Both the position numbers and the translations under genes were made by a program. Of a DNA stretch of 64,000 nt, positions 54,792-63,100 are shown piece after piece; the stretch's first letter is position 1; the number at the start of each line of letters is the position of its first letter. The notes beneath the pieces were generated by a model. The model saw only the letters and a list, made by a program, of their open reading frames with translations. It made no database searches and had not been told where the DNA came from. The stretch covers positions 1,312,622 to 1,376,621 of the forward strand of contig NZ_DF968183.1 in assembly GCF_001192835.1 (NCBI RefSeq). The letters run 5' to 3'. Origin of the DNA: Lentimicrobium saccharophilum. Its GTDB lineage: Bacteria > Bacteroidota > Bacteroidia > Bacteroidales > Lentimicrobiaceae.

Positions 54792-56000
54792 ATGGAGAAC
54801 CGGGGGTCAAAACTAACGAAAATTGTGATGGTGTTTAAACGTATTATTCTAATTTTTATTCTGTTTACAGGCGTTTTCGTTTCTACACCTTCTCTTTGGG
54901 CCCAGAAGGTGCAGCGGGTTGTGATTGATGCCGGACATGGGGGGCACGACCCCGGGGCTGTCGGCAAGTACTCGAAAGAAAAGGATATCACCTTGTCCAT
55001 AGCCCTTAAAACAGGCAATCTCATCAAAGAACACCTGAAAGATGTGGAGGTAATTTATACCCGCAAAACCGATGTCTTTGTGGAATTGCACCGTCGGGCC
55101 CGCATTGCCAATGAAGCCAAGGCCGACCTCTTTATCTCCATTCACTGCAATGCGAACAAATCAACAACCCCCTACGGTTCCGAAACTTACGTCATGGGCC
55201 TTCACCGCAGCGATGCCAACCTGGCAGTAGCCCAGCTTGAAAATGCCTCCATCCTGCTCGAGGATGACTATCATGTTCAGTATGAAGGCTTTGACCCCAG
55301 ATCACCGGAAGGATATATCTTCTTCTCAATGCTGCAGAACGCCTTTCTGGATCAGGGACTCGACCTTGCTTCACGCGTTCAGGGCCATTTCAGGGATCAT
55401 GTGAAGCTCTACGACCGGGGCGTAAAACAGGCAGGATTCCTGGTACTTTATAAAACGACCATGCCTTCGGTACTGATTGAAGCAGGCTTTATCAGCAACG
55501 CGAATGAAGAAAAACTGCTTGCCTCCGAAAGCGGACAAAACAAGATTGCACAGGCGATTTTCAGGGCTGTTAAGGATTATAAACATGCTGTGGGGAAAAT
55601 CCCGCCTGCCCGTTATGATGAAACAGCTTCGGCAGAAGGTTCCGCTGAACCTGCCAATAGCAGTGGTGGCAGTTCCGACGGCGGTGCATCATCTTCAACA
55701 ACAGGCCAGGCAACGGATCAGACCACCGCAACAGGGCTGCCGGTATTTAAAGTACAGTTCATGATCACCAAAACCGAGAAACGCCTCACTTCACCCGAAT
55801 TTAACGGAATTAAAGAAGTGGGCTGCTATTATCACCAGGGGATGTACAAATACACGGCAGGCAACGAACGAACCCCGGAAGATGCGATGAAAATAAAAAA
55901 GGAACTTGATAAAAAAGGCTACAGGGATTCATTTGTCATCGCTTTCATCAACGGGGAGCGAATTAGCATTGATGAAGCCAGGAAACAACTGAAAAACTGA
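54792..56000 (+). CDS. N-acetylmuramoyl-L-alanine amidase with C-terminal SPOR-like domain
   Basis: 402 residues with a signal peptide (IILIFILFTGVFVSTPSLWAQ); ATGs at 54792 and 54828 are both possible. The Amidase_3 catalytic domain (about 40-275) shows VVIDAGHGGHDPGA (zinc-binding His), KEKDITLSIAL (zinc Glu), YTRKTDVFVELHRRARIAN, FISIHCNAN (second His) and VLIEAGFISNANEEKLL (catalytic Glu). A Ser/Gly/Thr-rich linker (280-315) leads to an SPOR-like end (VFKVQFMITKTEK ... EDAMKIKKELDKKGYRDSFVIAFINGERI). The enzyme cuts the amide bond between MurNAc and the stem peptide in the periplasm, mostly during septum splitting, to which SPOR domains direct proteins. The MCE gene starts 17 bases after its stop, with its own promoter in the gap. 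Confidence 0.93.
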   Translation: MENRGSKLTKIVMVFKRIILIFILFTGVFVSTPSLWAQKVQRVVIDAGHGGHDPGAVGKYSKEKDITLSIALKTGNLIKEHLKDVEVIYTRKTDVFVELHRRARIANEAKADLFISIHCNANKSTTPYGSETYVMGLHRSDANLAVAQLENASILLEDDYHVQYEGFDPRSPEGYIFFSMLQNAFLDQGLDLASRVQGHFRDHVKLYDRGVKQAGFLVLYKTTMPSVLIEAGFISNANEEKLLASESGQNKIAQAIFRAVKDYKHAVGKIPPARYDETASAEGSAEPANSSGGSSDGGASSSTTGQATDQTTATGLPVFKVQFMITKTEKRLTSPEFNGIKEVGCYYHQGMYKYTAGNERTPEDAMKIKKELDKKGYRDSFVIAFINGERISIDEARKQLKN

Positions 56001-56001
56001 C

Positions 56002-56009
56002 TATCTTTG
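56002..56009 (+). promoter_or_regulatory. -7 element directly before the MCE gene start
   Basis: TATCTTTG begins one base after the amidase stop codon and is followed by CACTGATA and the ATG at 56018. The gene can thus be transcribed apart from the amidase gene, with a transcript that begins at or very near the start codon. Confidence 0.6.
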
Positions 56010-56017
56010 CACTGATA

Positions 56018-57019
56018 ATGATGAAACATTTTAAATTTTCAAGAGAAATACGGGTCGGCCTGCTTACGCTCGTAACGCTTGCAGCATTCATCTGGAGCTA
56101 CAACTTCCTGAAAGGCAGGGATGTGTTCAAAAGGCAACGCACTTTTTACGCCGTTTATGACAATGTTGCCGGAATGATGACTGCCAATGCCATTACCATC
56201 AACGGGCTAGAAGTCGGCCAGGTGAGCCGGATGTATTTTCATCCGCAACAGCCGGGCAGGGTGGTTGTTGAGTTATTTATGTCGAACGATATTCCGATTC
56301 CGCGCAACTCAGCAGCCCGCATCTACAGTTCCGACCTGTTGGGCACCAGAAGGATACAGATTATTCCCGGCGATTCACCTGAATTTGCCGAATCAGGGGA
56401 TACCCTGATCGGGCAGATGCAGCAAAGCCTTCAGGATGAGGTAAATGATATGGTAGAGCCCATTATGCGTAAAACCGAAAACCTGATCACTTCCTTTGAT
56501 ACTGTGCTGAATGTACTGAGTGAGATTTTCAACAAACAGACACGCGACAACCTGACCGGAACAGTAGAAAGTTTAAGGAATACCATGGCCAGTCTTGAAA
56601 ATGCCACGCTCTCCGTGGATACGCTGGTTGAAAGCCAGAAGATTAAACTGGCCCGGATTATCGACAACATTGAATCCATCAGTGCCAACCTGAAGCAGAA
56701 CGGGGATAATTTCAACAGGATACTTTCCAATACCGCCAGCATCAGCGACACCATCGCCCGCTCAAATATTTCGGCAACCCTTTCGAAACTTACAAATTCC
56801 ATTGAAAACCTGGAAAAAATAGTTGCCGGAATCGAAAAAGGAGAAGGGACAGTCGGTCAGCTTATCAACAACGACAAGATGTATAACGAGCTGGAAGCTT
56901 CATCGAGGGAGTTAAAATTACTGCTCGAAGATATGCGACTCCATCCCGAACGCTATGTGCATGTCTCCGTTTTTGGCCGCAATCCCAGGAAGAATCCCTA
57001 TCAGCCACCTGCTGAATAA
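56018..57019 (+). CDS. MCE/MlaD-family lipid transport protein
   Basis: 333 residues. A single N-terminal membrane helix (VGLLTLVTLAAFIWSYNFLKG) anchors the protein in the inner membrane. The MCE domain follows (about 35-125: FYAVYDNVAGMMTANAITINGLEVGQVSRMYF ... SDLLGTRRIQIIPG). The remaining 200 residues are helical and coiled-coil (LLNVLSEIFNKQT, ASLENATLSVDTLVESQKIKLARIIDNIESISANLKQNGDNF), ending in a proline-rich tail NPYQPPAE. MlaD-type proteins form hexameric rings that move phospholipids between the membranes. The partner permease and ATPase (MlaE/MlaF) are not in the window. A second ATG directly follows the first; either may be used. Confidence 0.92.
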   Translation: MMKHFKFSREIRVGLLTLVTLAAFIWSYNFLKGRDVFKRQRTFYAVYDNVAGMMTANAITINGLEVGQVSRMYFHPQQPGRVVVELFMSNDIPIPRNSAARIYSSDLLGTRRIQIIPGDSPEFAESGDTLIGQMQQSLQDEVNDMVEPIMRKTENLITSFDTVLNVLSEIFNKQTRDNLTGTVESLRNTMASLENATLSVDTLVESQKIKLARIIDNIESISANLKQNGDNFNRILSNTASISDTIARSNISATLSKLTNSIENLEKIVAGIEKGEGTVGQLINNDKMYNELEASSRELKLLLEDMRLHPERYVHVSVFGRNPRKNPYQPPAE

Positions 57020-57136
57020 TTTATTTTTTCTCCATTTACGGAAAAAGCATATTGATATTCGACACCCGGACTCAGACCACTTTTTCTGAAATCCGGTTCC
57101 GGGATCAGCTATGACAGGTGATTGTATGGCTGAATT

Positions 57137-58282
57137 CTATTCCTGCAACCGCTGATAAATGTCTTTCCAGAGTTTAAGTGCAGTCGGGATCAGTTTATCG
57201 GGAAAATCGTAATCGGGATGATGCAGGGCGGGGTGATCCGTTCCGGACCCGATGCCGAACAAAGCGGCCTTGCTTTCCATGGCAAAATGGGCAAAATCCT
57301 CGCTCCAGCGGAATGGCAGCCCGGCCTCAATCAGCGGCAAACCCAGTGAGCGGGCGGCATCGGATACAAACTGAACTGCTTCCGGATGGTTCATTGTTGC
57401 CGGGAATTCTTCGGTAAAACTGATTTCGCAGCCCATGGCGGCGGCATCCGAGTGCCGGCGGACGAGTTCAGCCGCAGTGTTGCTGAGCAGTTCCATATCC
57501 CCGTTCTGATAGGCACGCAAGGTGGCCATTAATACGGCCTCGCCGGGCGATGTGCCAAATGCCGGAGACCCCAGGTTACCATAAATCAGGGTCAGCAGCA
57601 CAAAATCCCGGTATCCTTTCAGGTCACCGTTGTTTGACAAACCGGGCAGGTCAACCATAAGGCGCGCCATTACAGCCGCCGGGCTCATCCCTTTCTCGGG
57701 TTCTGAGGCATGCGAAGTCCTACCCTTCAACCTGATGACCATCCCGCGCGATGCTGCTGCAAAAGTTCCATTTCTGACAATCACCGAATTAAGGGGATAG
57801 CCTGGCAGGTTGTGAAGGGCAAAAGCATACTCCGGACTGAAACCCAAAGCCTTAAGCGCCTTTAACATGGCAGCCGCTCCCTGACCCGTCTCTTCGGCAG
57901 GCTGAAACAACAGCAGTACCCGCCCTTTCGTGGGCCGGTGCAAGGCAATATACTCTGCCAGGCCGGCAAGTATGGCCGTATGCCCGTCGTGGCCACACTT
58001 GTGTGAAACACCCGGATTTCCCGAGGCATAGTCCAGTTGCGTGGTTTCATTTACCGGCAAGGCATCCGTATCAGCCCTGAACCACACCTCCGGCCCGGGA
58101 GTGCCGCTGTCGAATATCGCCACCACCCCATGTCCACCCACCATTGTTAACAACTGCTCAGGTTTCAACGGACTAAGGAAATCGCGTATGCGTCGTGCCG
58201 TTTCCTTTTCCTGCCCCGACAATTCCGGGGTACGATGCAACTCATGCCGTAAGGCAATCAGCGGATCAATCATCTTTTTCAT
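57137..58282 (-). CDS. M20-family metallopeptidase/N-acyl-amino-acid amidohydrolase
   Basis: 381 residues without signal peptide, so cytoplasmic. It belongs to the AbgB/hippurate-hydrolase branch of M20: LRHELHRTPELSGQEKETARRI, FRADTDALPVNET, SHKCGHDGHTAIL (Cys and His metal ligands), FQPAEETGQGA (catalytic Glu pair), and a dimerisation domain around KGRTSHASEPEKGMSP. A late His in GTDHPALHHPDY completes the metal site. Such enzymes release amino acids from N-acyl or N-aminoacyl conjugates; the exact substrate cannot be given. The gene stands alone. Its -7 element TATCTTTG lies 7 bases before the ATG. Confidence 0.92.
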   Translation of the reverse strand: MKKMIDPLIALRHELHRTPELSGQEKETARRIRDFLSPLKPEQLLTMVGGHGVVAIFDSGTPGPEVWFRADTDALPVNETTQLDYASGNPGVSHKCGHDGHTAILAGLAEYIALHRPTKGRVLLLFQPAEETGQGAAAMLKALKALGFSPEYAFALHNLPGYPLNSVIVRNGTFAAASRGMVIRLKGRTSHASEPEKGMSPAAVMARLMVDLPGLSNNGDLKGYRDFVLLTLIYGNLGSPAFGTSPGEAVLMATLRAYQNGDMELLSNTAAELVRRHSDAAAMGCEISFTEEFPATMNHPEAVQFVSDAARSLGLPLIEAGLPFRWSEDFAHFAMESKAALFGIGSGTDHPALHHPDYDFPDKLIPTALKLWKDIYQRLQE

Positions 58283-58289
58283 ATCACTG

Positions 58290-58297
58290 CAAAGATA
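58290..58297 (-). promoter_or_regulatory. -7 element directly before the amidohydrolase start
   Basis: On the minus strand TATCTTTG is followed by CAGTGAT and the ATG at 58282. The arrangement closely resembles the one before the MCE gene (TATCTTTG, CACTGATA, ATG). Confidence 0.6.
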
Positions 58298-58410
58298 AAA
58301 GCACTATCCATGCAAATGAACCAATAGCTCAGTTTAGATACTATATAAACAAAGCGTTCCCGGCACGATATGACACAAACTGGCAGCTGGTTTTGTATAC
58401 GAAGCGCTGA

Positions 58411-58430
58411 CAAGATGTCCGCGCTAACTG
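58411..58430 (-). repeat. partial copy of dispersed family B
   Basis: CAAGATGTCCGCGCTAACTG corresponds in reverse orientation to the TTAGCGCGGAC... end of family B (compare 59196-59222). The hairpin half is lost. Confidence 0.5.
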
Positions 58431-58506
58431 GTGCTTTAAATGTAAATTCCATGTGGTCCCCCACATTTATCAAAGTCCGGCACTGGATTCTGTCCGTTTT
58501 TTTTTG

Positions 58507-58514
58507 TATATTTG
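58507..58514 (+). promoter_or_regulatory. possible -7 element upstream of the dodecin gene
   Basis: TATATTTG after a T-rich stretch, 236 bases before the dodecin ATG. The intervening sequence has no convincing reading frame, so it would be a long leader. Direct evidence is limited to the consensus match. Confidence 0.35.
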
Positions 58515-58750
58515 AGTTTCAGGTTATCCGGCGACATCATCACTGATCCGGCCCGGAATTTTGAAATCGGGCTTTTCTTCAGCCACAGAAAATCAAAGTC
58601 TGGTAAACTGAAAACTCTGAAATTTTATTGGATTCCGGGACAATCAGCATACCAGCAGAATCAATTAATTACTCTTTGGGGTCAACGGAGATCAGTGATC
58701 AACCGGACAAACCGGTTTTTCATTTATTGTTTAACCTAAAATCAAATCAC

Positions 58751-58954
58751 ATGGCAGTATTAAAAGTTATTGAAATCCTGGCCTCCTCGGAAGTGAGCTG
58801 GGAAGACGCAGCAAAAAAAGCAGTGGATACTGCATCGAAGTCCCTGAAAGGCATCTCATCCGTTTACATCCAGGATATGAGCGCGGTGGTAAAATCAAAC
58901 AAGATTACCGAATTCAGGGTAAATTGTAAAATCACTTTTGAAGTAATGGACTAA
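58751..58954 (+). CDS. dodecin, flavin-binding protein
   Basis: 67 residues, the exact size of the dodecin family. The sequence MAVLKVIEILASSEVSWEDA opens with the family's first strand and the helix that follows (AAKKAVDTASKSLKGISSVYI). Then come two strands, IQDMSAVVKSNKITEFRVNCKITFEV. Dodecins form hollow dodecamers that bind and buffer free flavins such as FMN or riboflavin; bacterial forms carry a Trp at the flavin stack, here the one in VSWEDA (Trp17). It is soluble and cytoplasmic. An in-frame ATG at 58628 would add 41 residues absent from the family, so the ATG at 58751 is chosen. A hairpin terminator follows. Confidence 0.93.
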   Translation: MAVLKVIEILASSEVSWEDAAKKAVDTASKSLKGISSVYIQDMSAVVKSNKITEFRVNCKITFEVMD

Positions 58955-58972
58955 GCGTCTGCAAAAATGCGG

Positions 58973-59014
58973 GGCCTGGCAGGGATGACCATTATCATCC
59001 TTGTCAGGCCTTTT
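58973..59014 (+). terminator. rho-independent terminator of the dodecin gene
   Basis: GGCCTGGCAGGGATGA pairs with TCATCCTTGTCAGGCC around a short loop (two mismatched positions), followed by TTTT. It begins 19 bases after the stop. Confidence 0.75.
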
Positions 59015-59024
59015 CATAGACTCC

Positions 59025-59222
59025 GGTCAGCGCGAACGTCCTTATCCCCGGAATTATCCCACCTTTTGGAGGAGGGTATAATCTGGTCTAGCACATACTT
59101 TCGCCTCTTTTACACCTGACAGGTTGGAAGAAAACCTGTCAGGTGGATTCTACAGCTGGTGCTGATATCCAGTTCCGAACCAGCAGGGTTTGAAGAACGG
59201 ACGGGACGTCCGCGCTAACCGG
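59025..59222. repeat. repeat cluster: two copies of family B flanking one of family A
   Basis: Family B, diverged, forward: GTCAGCGCGAACGTCCTTATCC (59025-59050). Family A palindrome: CACCTGACAGGTT (59113-59125) with AACCTGTCAGGTG (59133-59145). Family B, reverse: GGACGGGACGTCCGCGCTAACC (about 59196-59222). The B copies face each other across A. The order B-A-B in inverted arrangement is the fullest version of the pair in this window and may be close to the original element. Confidence 0.65.
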
Positions 59223-59276
59223 TTTTAATACGGGCCAGGGTGATGACTATGCCAGATCCTGCCAAAATGAAATCTT

Positions 59277-59319
59277 AAATGATTCGTTTCCGATAATTCA
59301 CCGAATCATTTTAAATTTG
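59277..59319 (+). promoter_or_regulatory. yebC promoter with an inverted repeat
   Basis: The -7 element TAAATTTG is at 59312-59319, 35 bases before the yebC ATG. Directly upstream lies an inverted repeat AAATGATTCG (59277-59286) / CGAATCATTT (59302-59311), 10 bp perfect, 15-base spacer. Its right arm touches the -7 element, so a bound regulator would block it. Confidence 0.55.
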
Positions 59320-59354
59320 CACCCACAAAATATTTACCATTCAACATCAATCCT

Positions 59355-60065
59355 ATGGGAAGAGCATTTGAATTCCGCAAAGCACGCAAGATGAAGCGCT
59401 GGGGAAATATGGCAAGGGTATTCACCCGGCTGGGTAAGGACATTGAAATGGCCGTAAAAGCCGGCGGACCGGATCCCTCCATGAACCCAAAGCTCAGGCT
59501 GCTGATCCAGAATGCCAAGAGCGAAAATATGCCCAAAGAGAATGTTGAACGGGCCATTAAACGGGCTGTTTCAAAAGATTCTGCAGATTACAAGGAGGTT
59601 GTTTATGAAGGTTACGGGCCTCACGGAATCGCCGTGGTGGTTGAAACTGCCACCGATAATCCTACCCGTACCGTCGGCAATGTGCGCAGCTACTTTACCC
59701 GCAATGGCGGCAGCCTCGGTACCATGGGCATGCTCGACTTCCTTTTCGAACGTAAGTGCTCCTTTAAGGTGGCCATGAAAGAGGGCATCGAAATTGAAGA
59801 ACTTGAGCTTGAACTCATCGACTACGGTGTGGAAGAAATTTTCGTGGATGAAGGGGAAATCCTGATATATGCCGATTTTGCCTCATTCGGTCCGATTCAG
59901 AAATATCTGGAGGAAAACCATTTCGAAATCAAAACTTTTGCCTTTGAGCGCATCCCCAACGACACAAAATCGCTTACCCCGGAAGAGCAGGCCGATGTGG
60001 ATAAAATGCTGGAACGTATGGAAGACGACGACGACGTCACCAACGTATTCCACAATATGCGGTGA
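59355..60065 (+). CDS. yebC: YebC/PmpR-family regulatory protein (TACO1 homologue)
   Basis: 236 residues, normal size. Family features are clear: the N-terminal segment with ARVFTRLGKDIEMAVKAGGPDPSMNPKLRLLIQNAKSENMPKENVERAIKRA, then YEGYGPHGIAVVVETATDNPTRTVGNVRSYFTRNGGSLG, an acidic middle, and a C-terminal LTPEEQADVDKMLERMEDDDDVTNVFHNM. The start MGRAFEFRKARKMKRWGNMARVF is the Bacteroidota version of the usual MAGHSKWANIKHRK opening. YebC proteins have been described both as transcription regulators and as factors that relieve ribosome stalling at proline-rich sequences. The latter could matter for the long repeat proteins here, but that is speculation. Confidence 0.95.
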   Translation: MGRAFEFRKARKMKRWGNMARVFTRLGKDIEMAVKAGGPDPSMNPKLRLLIQNAKSENMPKENVERAIKRAVSKDSADYKEVVYEGYGPHGIAVVVETATDNPTRTVGNVRSYFTRNGGSLGTMGMLDFLFERKCSFKVAMKEGIEIEELELELIDYGVEEIFVDEGEILIYADFASFGPIQKYLEENHFEIKTFAFERIPNDTKSLTPEEQADVDKMLERMEDDDDVTNVFHNMR

Positions 60066-60085
60066 TCATATGATATGCCGATGAA

Positions 60086-60124
60086 CCATAAAAAATGCCG
60101 GAAATTGTCCGGCATTTTTTATGG
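60086..60124. terminator. bidirectional terminator between yebC and the giant CHU_C gene
   Basis: Perfect 16-bp stem CCATAAAAAATGCCGG (60086-60101) / CCGGCATTTTTTATGG (60109-60124) with a 7-base loop. It has an A run on one side and a T run on the other, so it works on both strands. It serves the convergent stops at 60065 (+) and 60146 (-). Confidence 0.92.
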
Positions 60125-60145
60125 TGCTATCATCCTGTTTCAGGA

Positions 60146-63100
60146 CTAACGGATCAATGAGATGGATCCCCTTACCGGGTTTACGGTTGTAGTATTGATG
60201 TAACCGGGAACTTCAAAGGTGATCACATAAACATATACGCTTGAAGGCGCAGGTGATCCTTTAACGGTTCCATCCCAACCTGCGCCATAGTCATTGGTTT
60301 CATAAATCAGTTCACCCCAGCTGTTGTATATCTGCATAAAGAACCTCGAAGGTGTAACATCTCCCAGCAGCACCGGACGGAAAACATCGTTGCGGCCATC
60401 ACCGTTGGGTGTGAAGGCATTGGGCATAATCAGCTCCAGCGAGCAGGGGATCAGCCAAACGGTAGATTCTCCGGTACAACCATAAGAATTCACCACCTGC
60501 ACCGTGTAAATCCCTGCATCCGATTCGGTGCGTGACTGAATTACACTGCCGTCCTGCCACAGATAGGACTCGTAGCCAGGACCTGCATCCAGCAGATGCG
60601 GTGTACCGGCACACAGGGTGTCGGCCTCCGCAAGATTCAGCCATGGTTTCGGATTCACTTCAAGTGTCATCGGGATGGTCTGCGGACAGCCATCGCTGTT
60701 GGTAGCAATCAGCGTATAGGTGCCTGCATCGGAGAGGCGCAGGCTGGGGAATTCCAGATCCTGAAGCGTGCTGCTGAATCCGGAAGGTCCGGTCCACAGG
60801 TATGCAAGCTCCTGCGCATCGTTGGATGTAATATCCAGCATGATGGAATCGCCCTCGCAGAATGTACCCGCCCCATCAGCCAGGATGTCCGGTGCAGGGA
60901 AAATCAATGCGCGTCCGTTGATCAACAGCCTGGGAACCGCATATCCGGCCGAAGCATAAATCACACTCTGGCTTGATATCCAGTTGATCTCACTGTTGCC
61001 CGGAGCAAGCGCGGCAAAATTCAGCCCGAACAACTCAGCATTGGCAGGTACTGTTGCCGAGTTATTGGCAATGGAATAACGGATACTAAGCGTATCAAGC
61101 GTTTGCGATAAAGAATAACTAAACACGCCACCGGCAAGGCCCGGATGGATGTTGATCAGATTCACAAATGAGAGTACCGCGGGATCAAACTGGATAACCA
61201 CTGTAAATTCCACAATATCCACAAAATTCTCCGCATCCACAGGAATTACCACCGGGAAATTCAAACAATACTCAACGGTATCTGCAGATACTTCCACTTC
61301 GTTGACCAGGACATTGCCCACAATAAACATCCGGGAATCAATACAACCATTTGCATCCCTGACCCAGGCAGTATGTGCACCTACAGCCAGACCACTGAAT
61401 TGGGAAACAGGCTGCCAACCAAGGTTATCCACCTGATATTCCAATGGCTCAAGGCCTCCGTTTGCAACAATGTTCACTTCCCCGTTAGCCTGTCCGTTAG
61501 TGGCATCAATGATTTCAAGATTTACAATTACCGGTCCCGGCTCACTCTGAATGATAAGCGCATCCGGCCATACGGCTATACAATTGAATGCATCCATGAC
61601 CTGAACCGTATAACTTCCGGCTGAAAGGTTTCCGAAGAAGGGATCATCCTGCCAGCTTGCACCATTGGTAATGCTGAACTGCAGCATATTTCCCACAGCA
61701 GTAATGCTGATGGAGCCACTGGCCTCTCCGCAGGTGCCATCGGTTACCATCACACCGGTGATGGTAACGCCGCCGGCATTGTTGATAAGGATTTCATCAG
61801 GCCAGAGGGTTTCGCAGAGGGCGGCATCGCGCACCACAATGTTGTAGGTGCCCGGGGTCAGGCCGGTAAAGACATTCACCGCCGACCAGTTCAAACCGCC
61901 GTCGATGCTGTATTCCAGCGGAGCCGTGCCGCCGGTGGCCGTGATGGTGATGGTTCCGTCGTTGCTGCCGCAGTTTGCATCGGTGGCAATAACTTCCGTG
62001 ATCTCCGCACCGCCGGTATTGTTGATGATCACCTCATCCGGCCAGAGGGTCGCGCAAAGGGCGGCATCGCGCACCACAATGTTGTAGGTGCCCGGAATAA
62101 GTCCGGTAAAGACATTCAATGCCGACCAGCTCAAGCCGCCGTCAATACTGTATTCCAGGGGAGCCGTGCCGCCGGTGGCTGTAATGGTGATCGTGCCATC
62201 GTTGCTGCCGCAGTTGGCGTCGGTGGAAATGACTTCCGTGATCTCCGCGCCGCCGGCATTGTTGATAATCACCTCATCCGGCCATATCGTCTCGCAAAGG
62301 GCGGCATCGCGCACCACAATGTTGTAGGTGCCCGGAATAAGTCCGGTAAAGACATTCAATGCCGACCAGCTCAAACCGCCGTCGATGCTGTATTCCAGGG
62401 GAGCCGTGCCGCCGGTGGCCGTGATGGTGATGGTTCCGTCGTTGTTGCCGCAGTTGGCGTTGGTGGCAATCACTTCCGTGATCTCCGCGCCGCCGGTATT
62501 GTTGATGATCACCTCATCCGGCCAGAGGGTCGCGCAAAGGGCGGCATCGCGCACCACAATGTTGTAGGTGCCCGGAATAAGTCCGGTAAAGATATTCACC
62601 GAAGACCAGCTCAAACCGCCGTCGATGCTGTATTCCAGGGGAGCCGTGCCGCCGGTGGCTGTAATGGTGATCGTGCCATCGTTGCTGCCGCAGTTGGCGT
62701 CGGTGGAAATGACTTCCGTGATCTCCGCACCGCCGGTATTGTTGATGATCACTTCATCCGGCCAGAAGGTCGCGCAAAGGGCGGCATCGCGCACCACAAT
62801 ATTGTAGGTGCCCGGAATAAGTCCGGTAAAGACATTCACCGCCGACAAGTTCAAACCACCGTCAATGCTGTATTCCAGCGGAGCCGTGCCGCCGGTGGCC
62901 GTAATGGTGATGGTTCCGTCGTTGTTGCCGCAGGTAGCGTCGGTGGAAATAACTTCCGTGATCTCCGCGCCGCCGGTATTGTTGATAATCACCTCATCCG
63001 GCCAGAGGGTCGCGCAAAGGGCGGCATCGCGCACCACAATACTGTAGGTGCCCGGAAGCAGTCCGGTAAAGACATTCAATGCCGACCAGCTCAAGCCGCC

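Noticed and set aside
58512..58739. A 75-codon frame beginning with TTG before the dodecin gene
   Set aside because: No promoter spacing or motif supports it; probably the dodecin leader.
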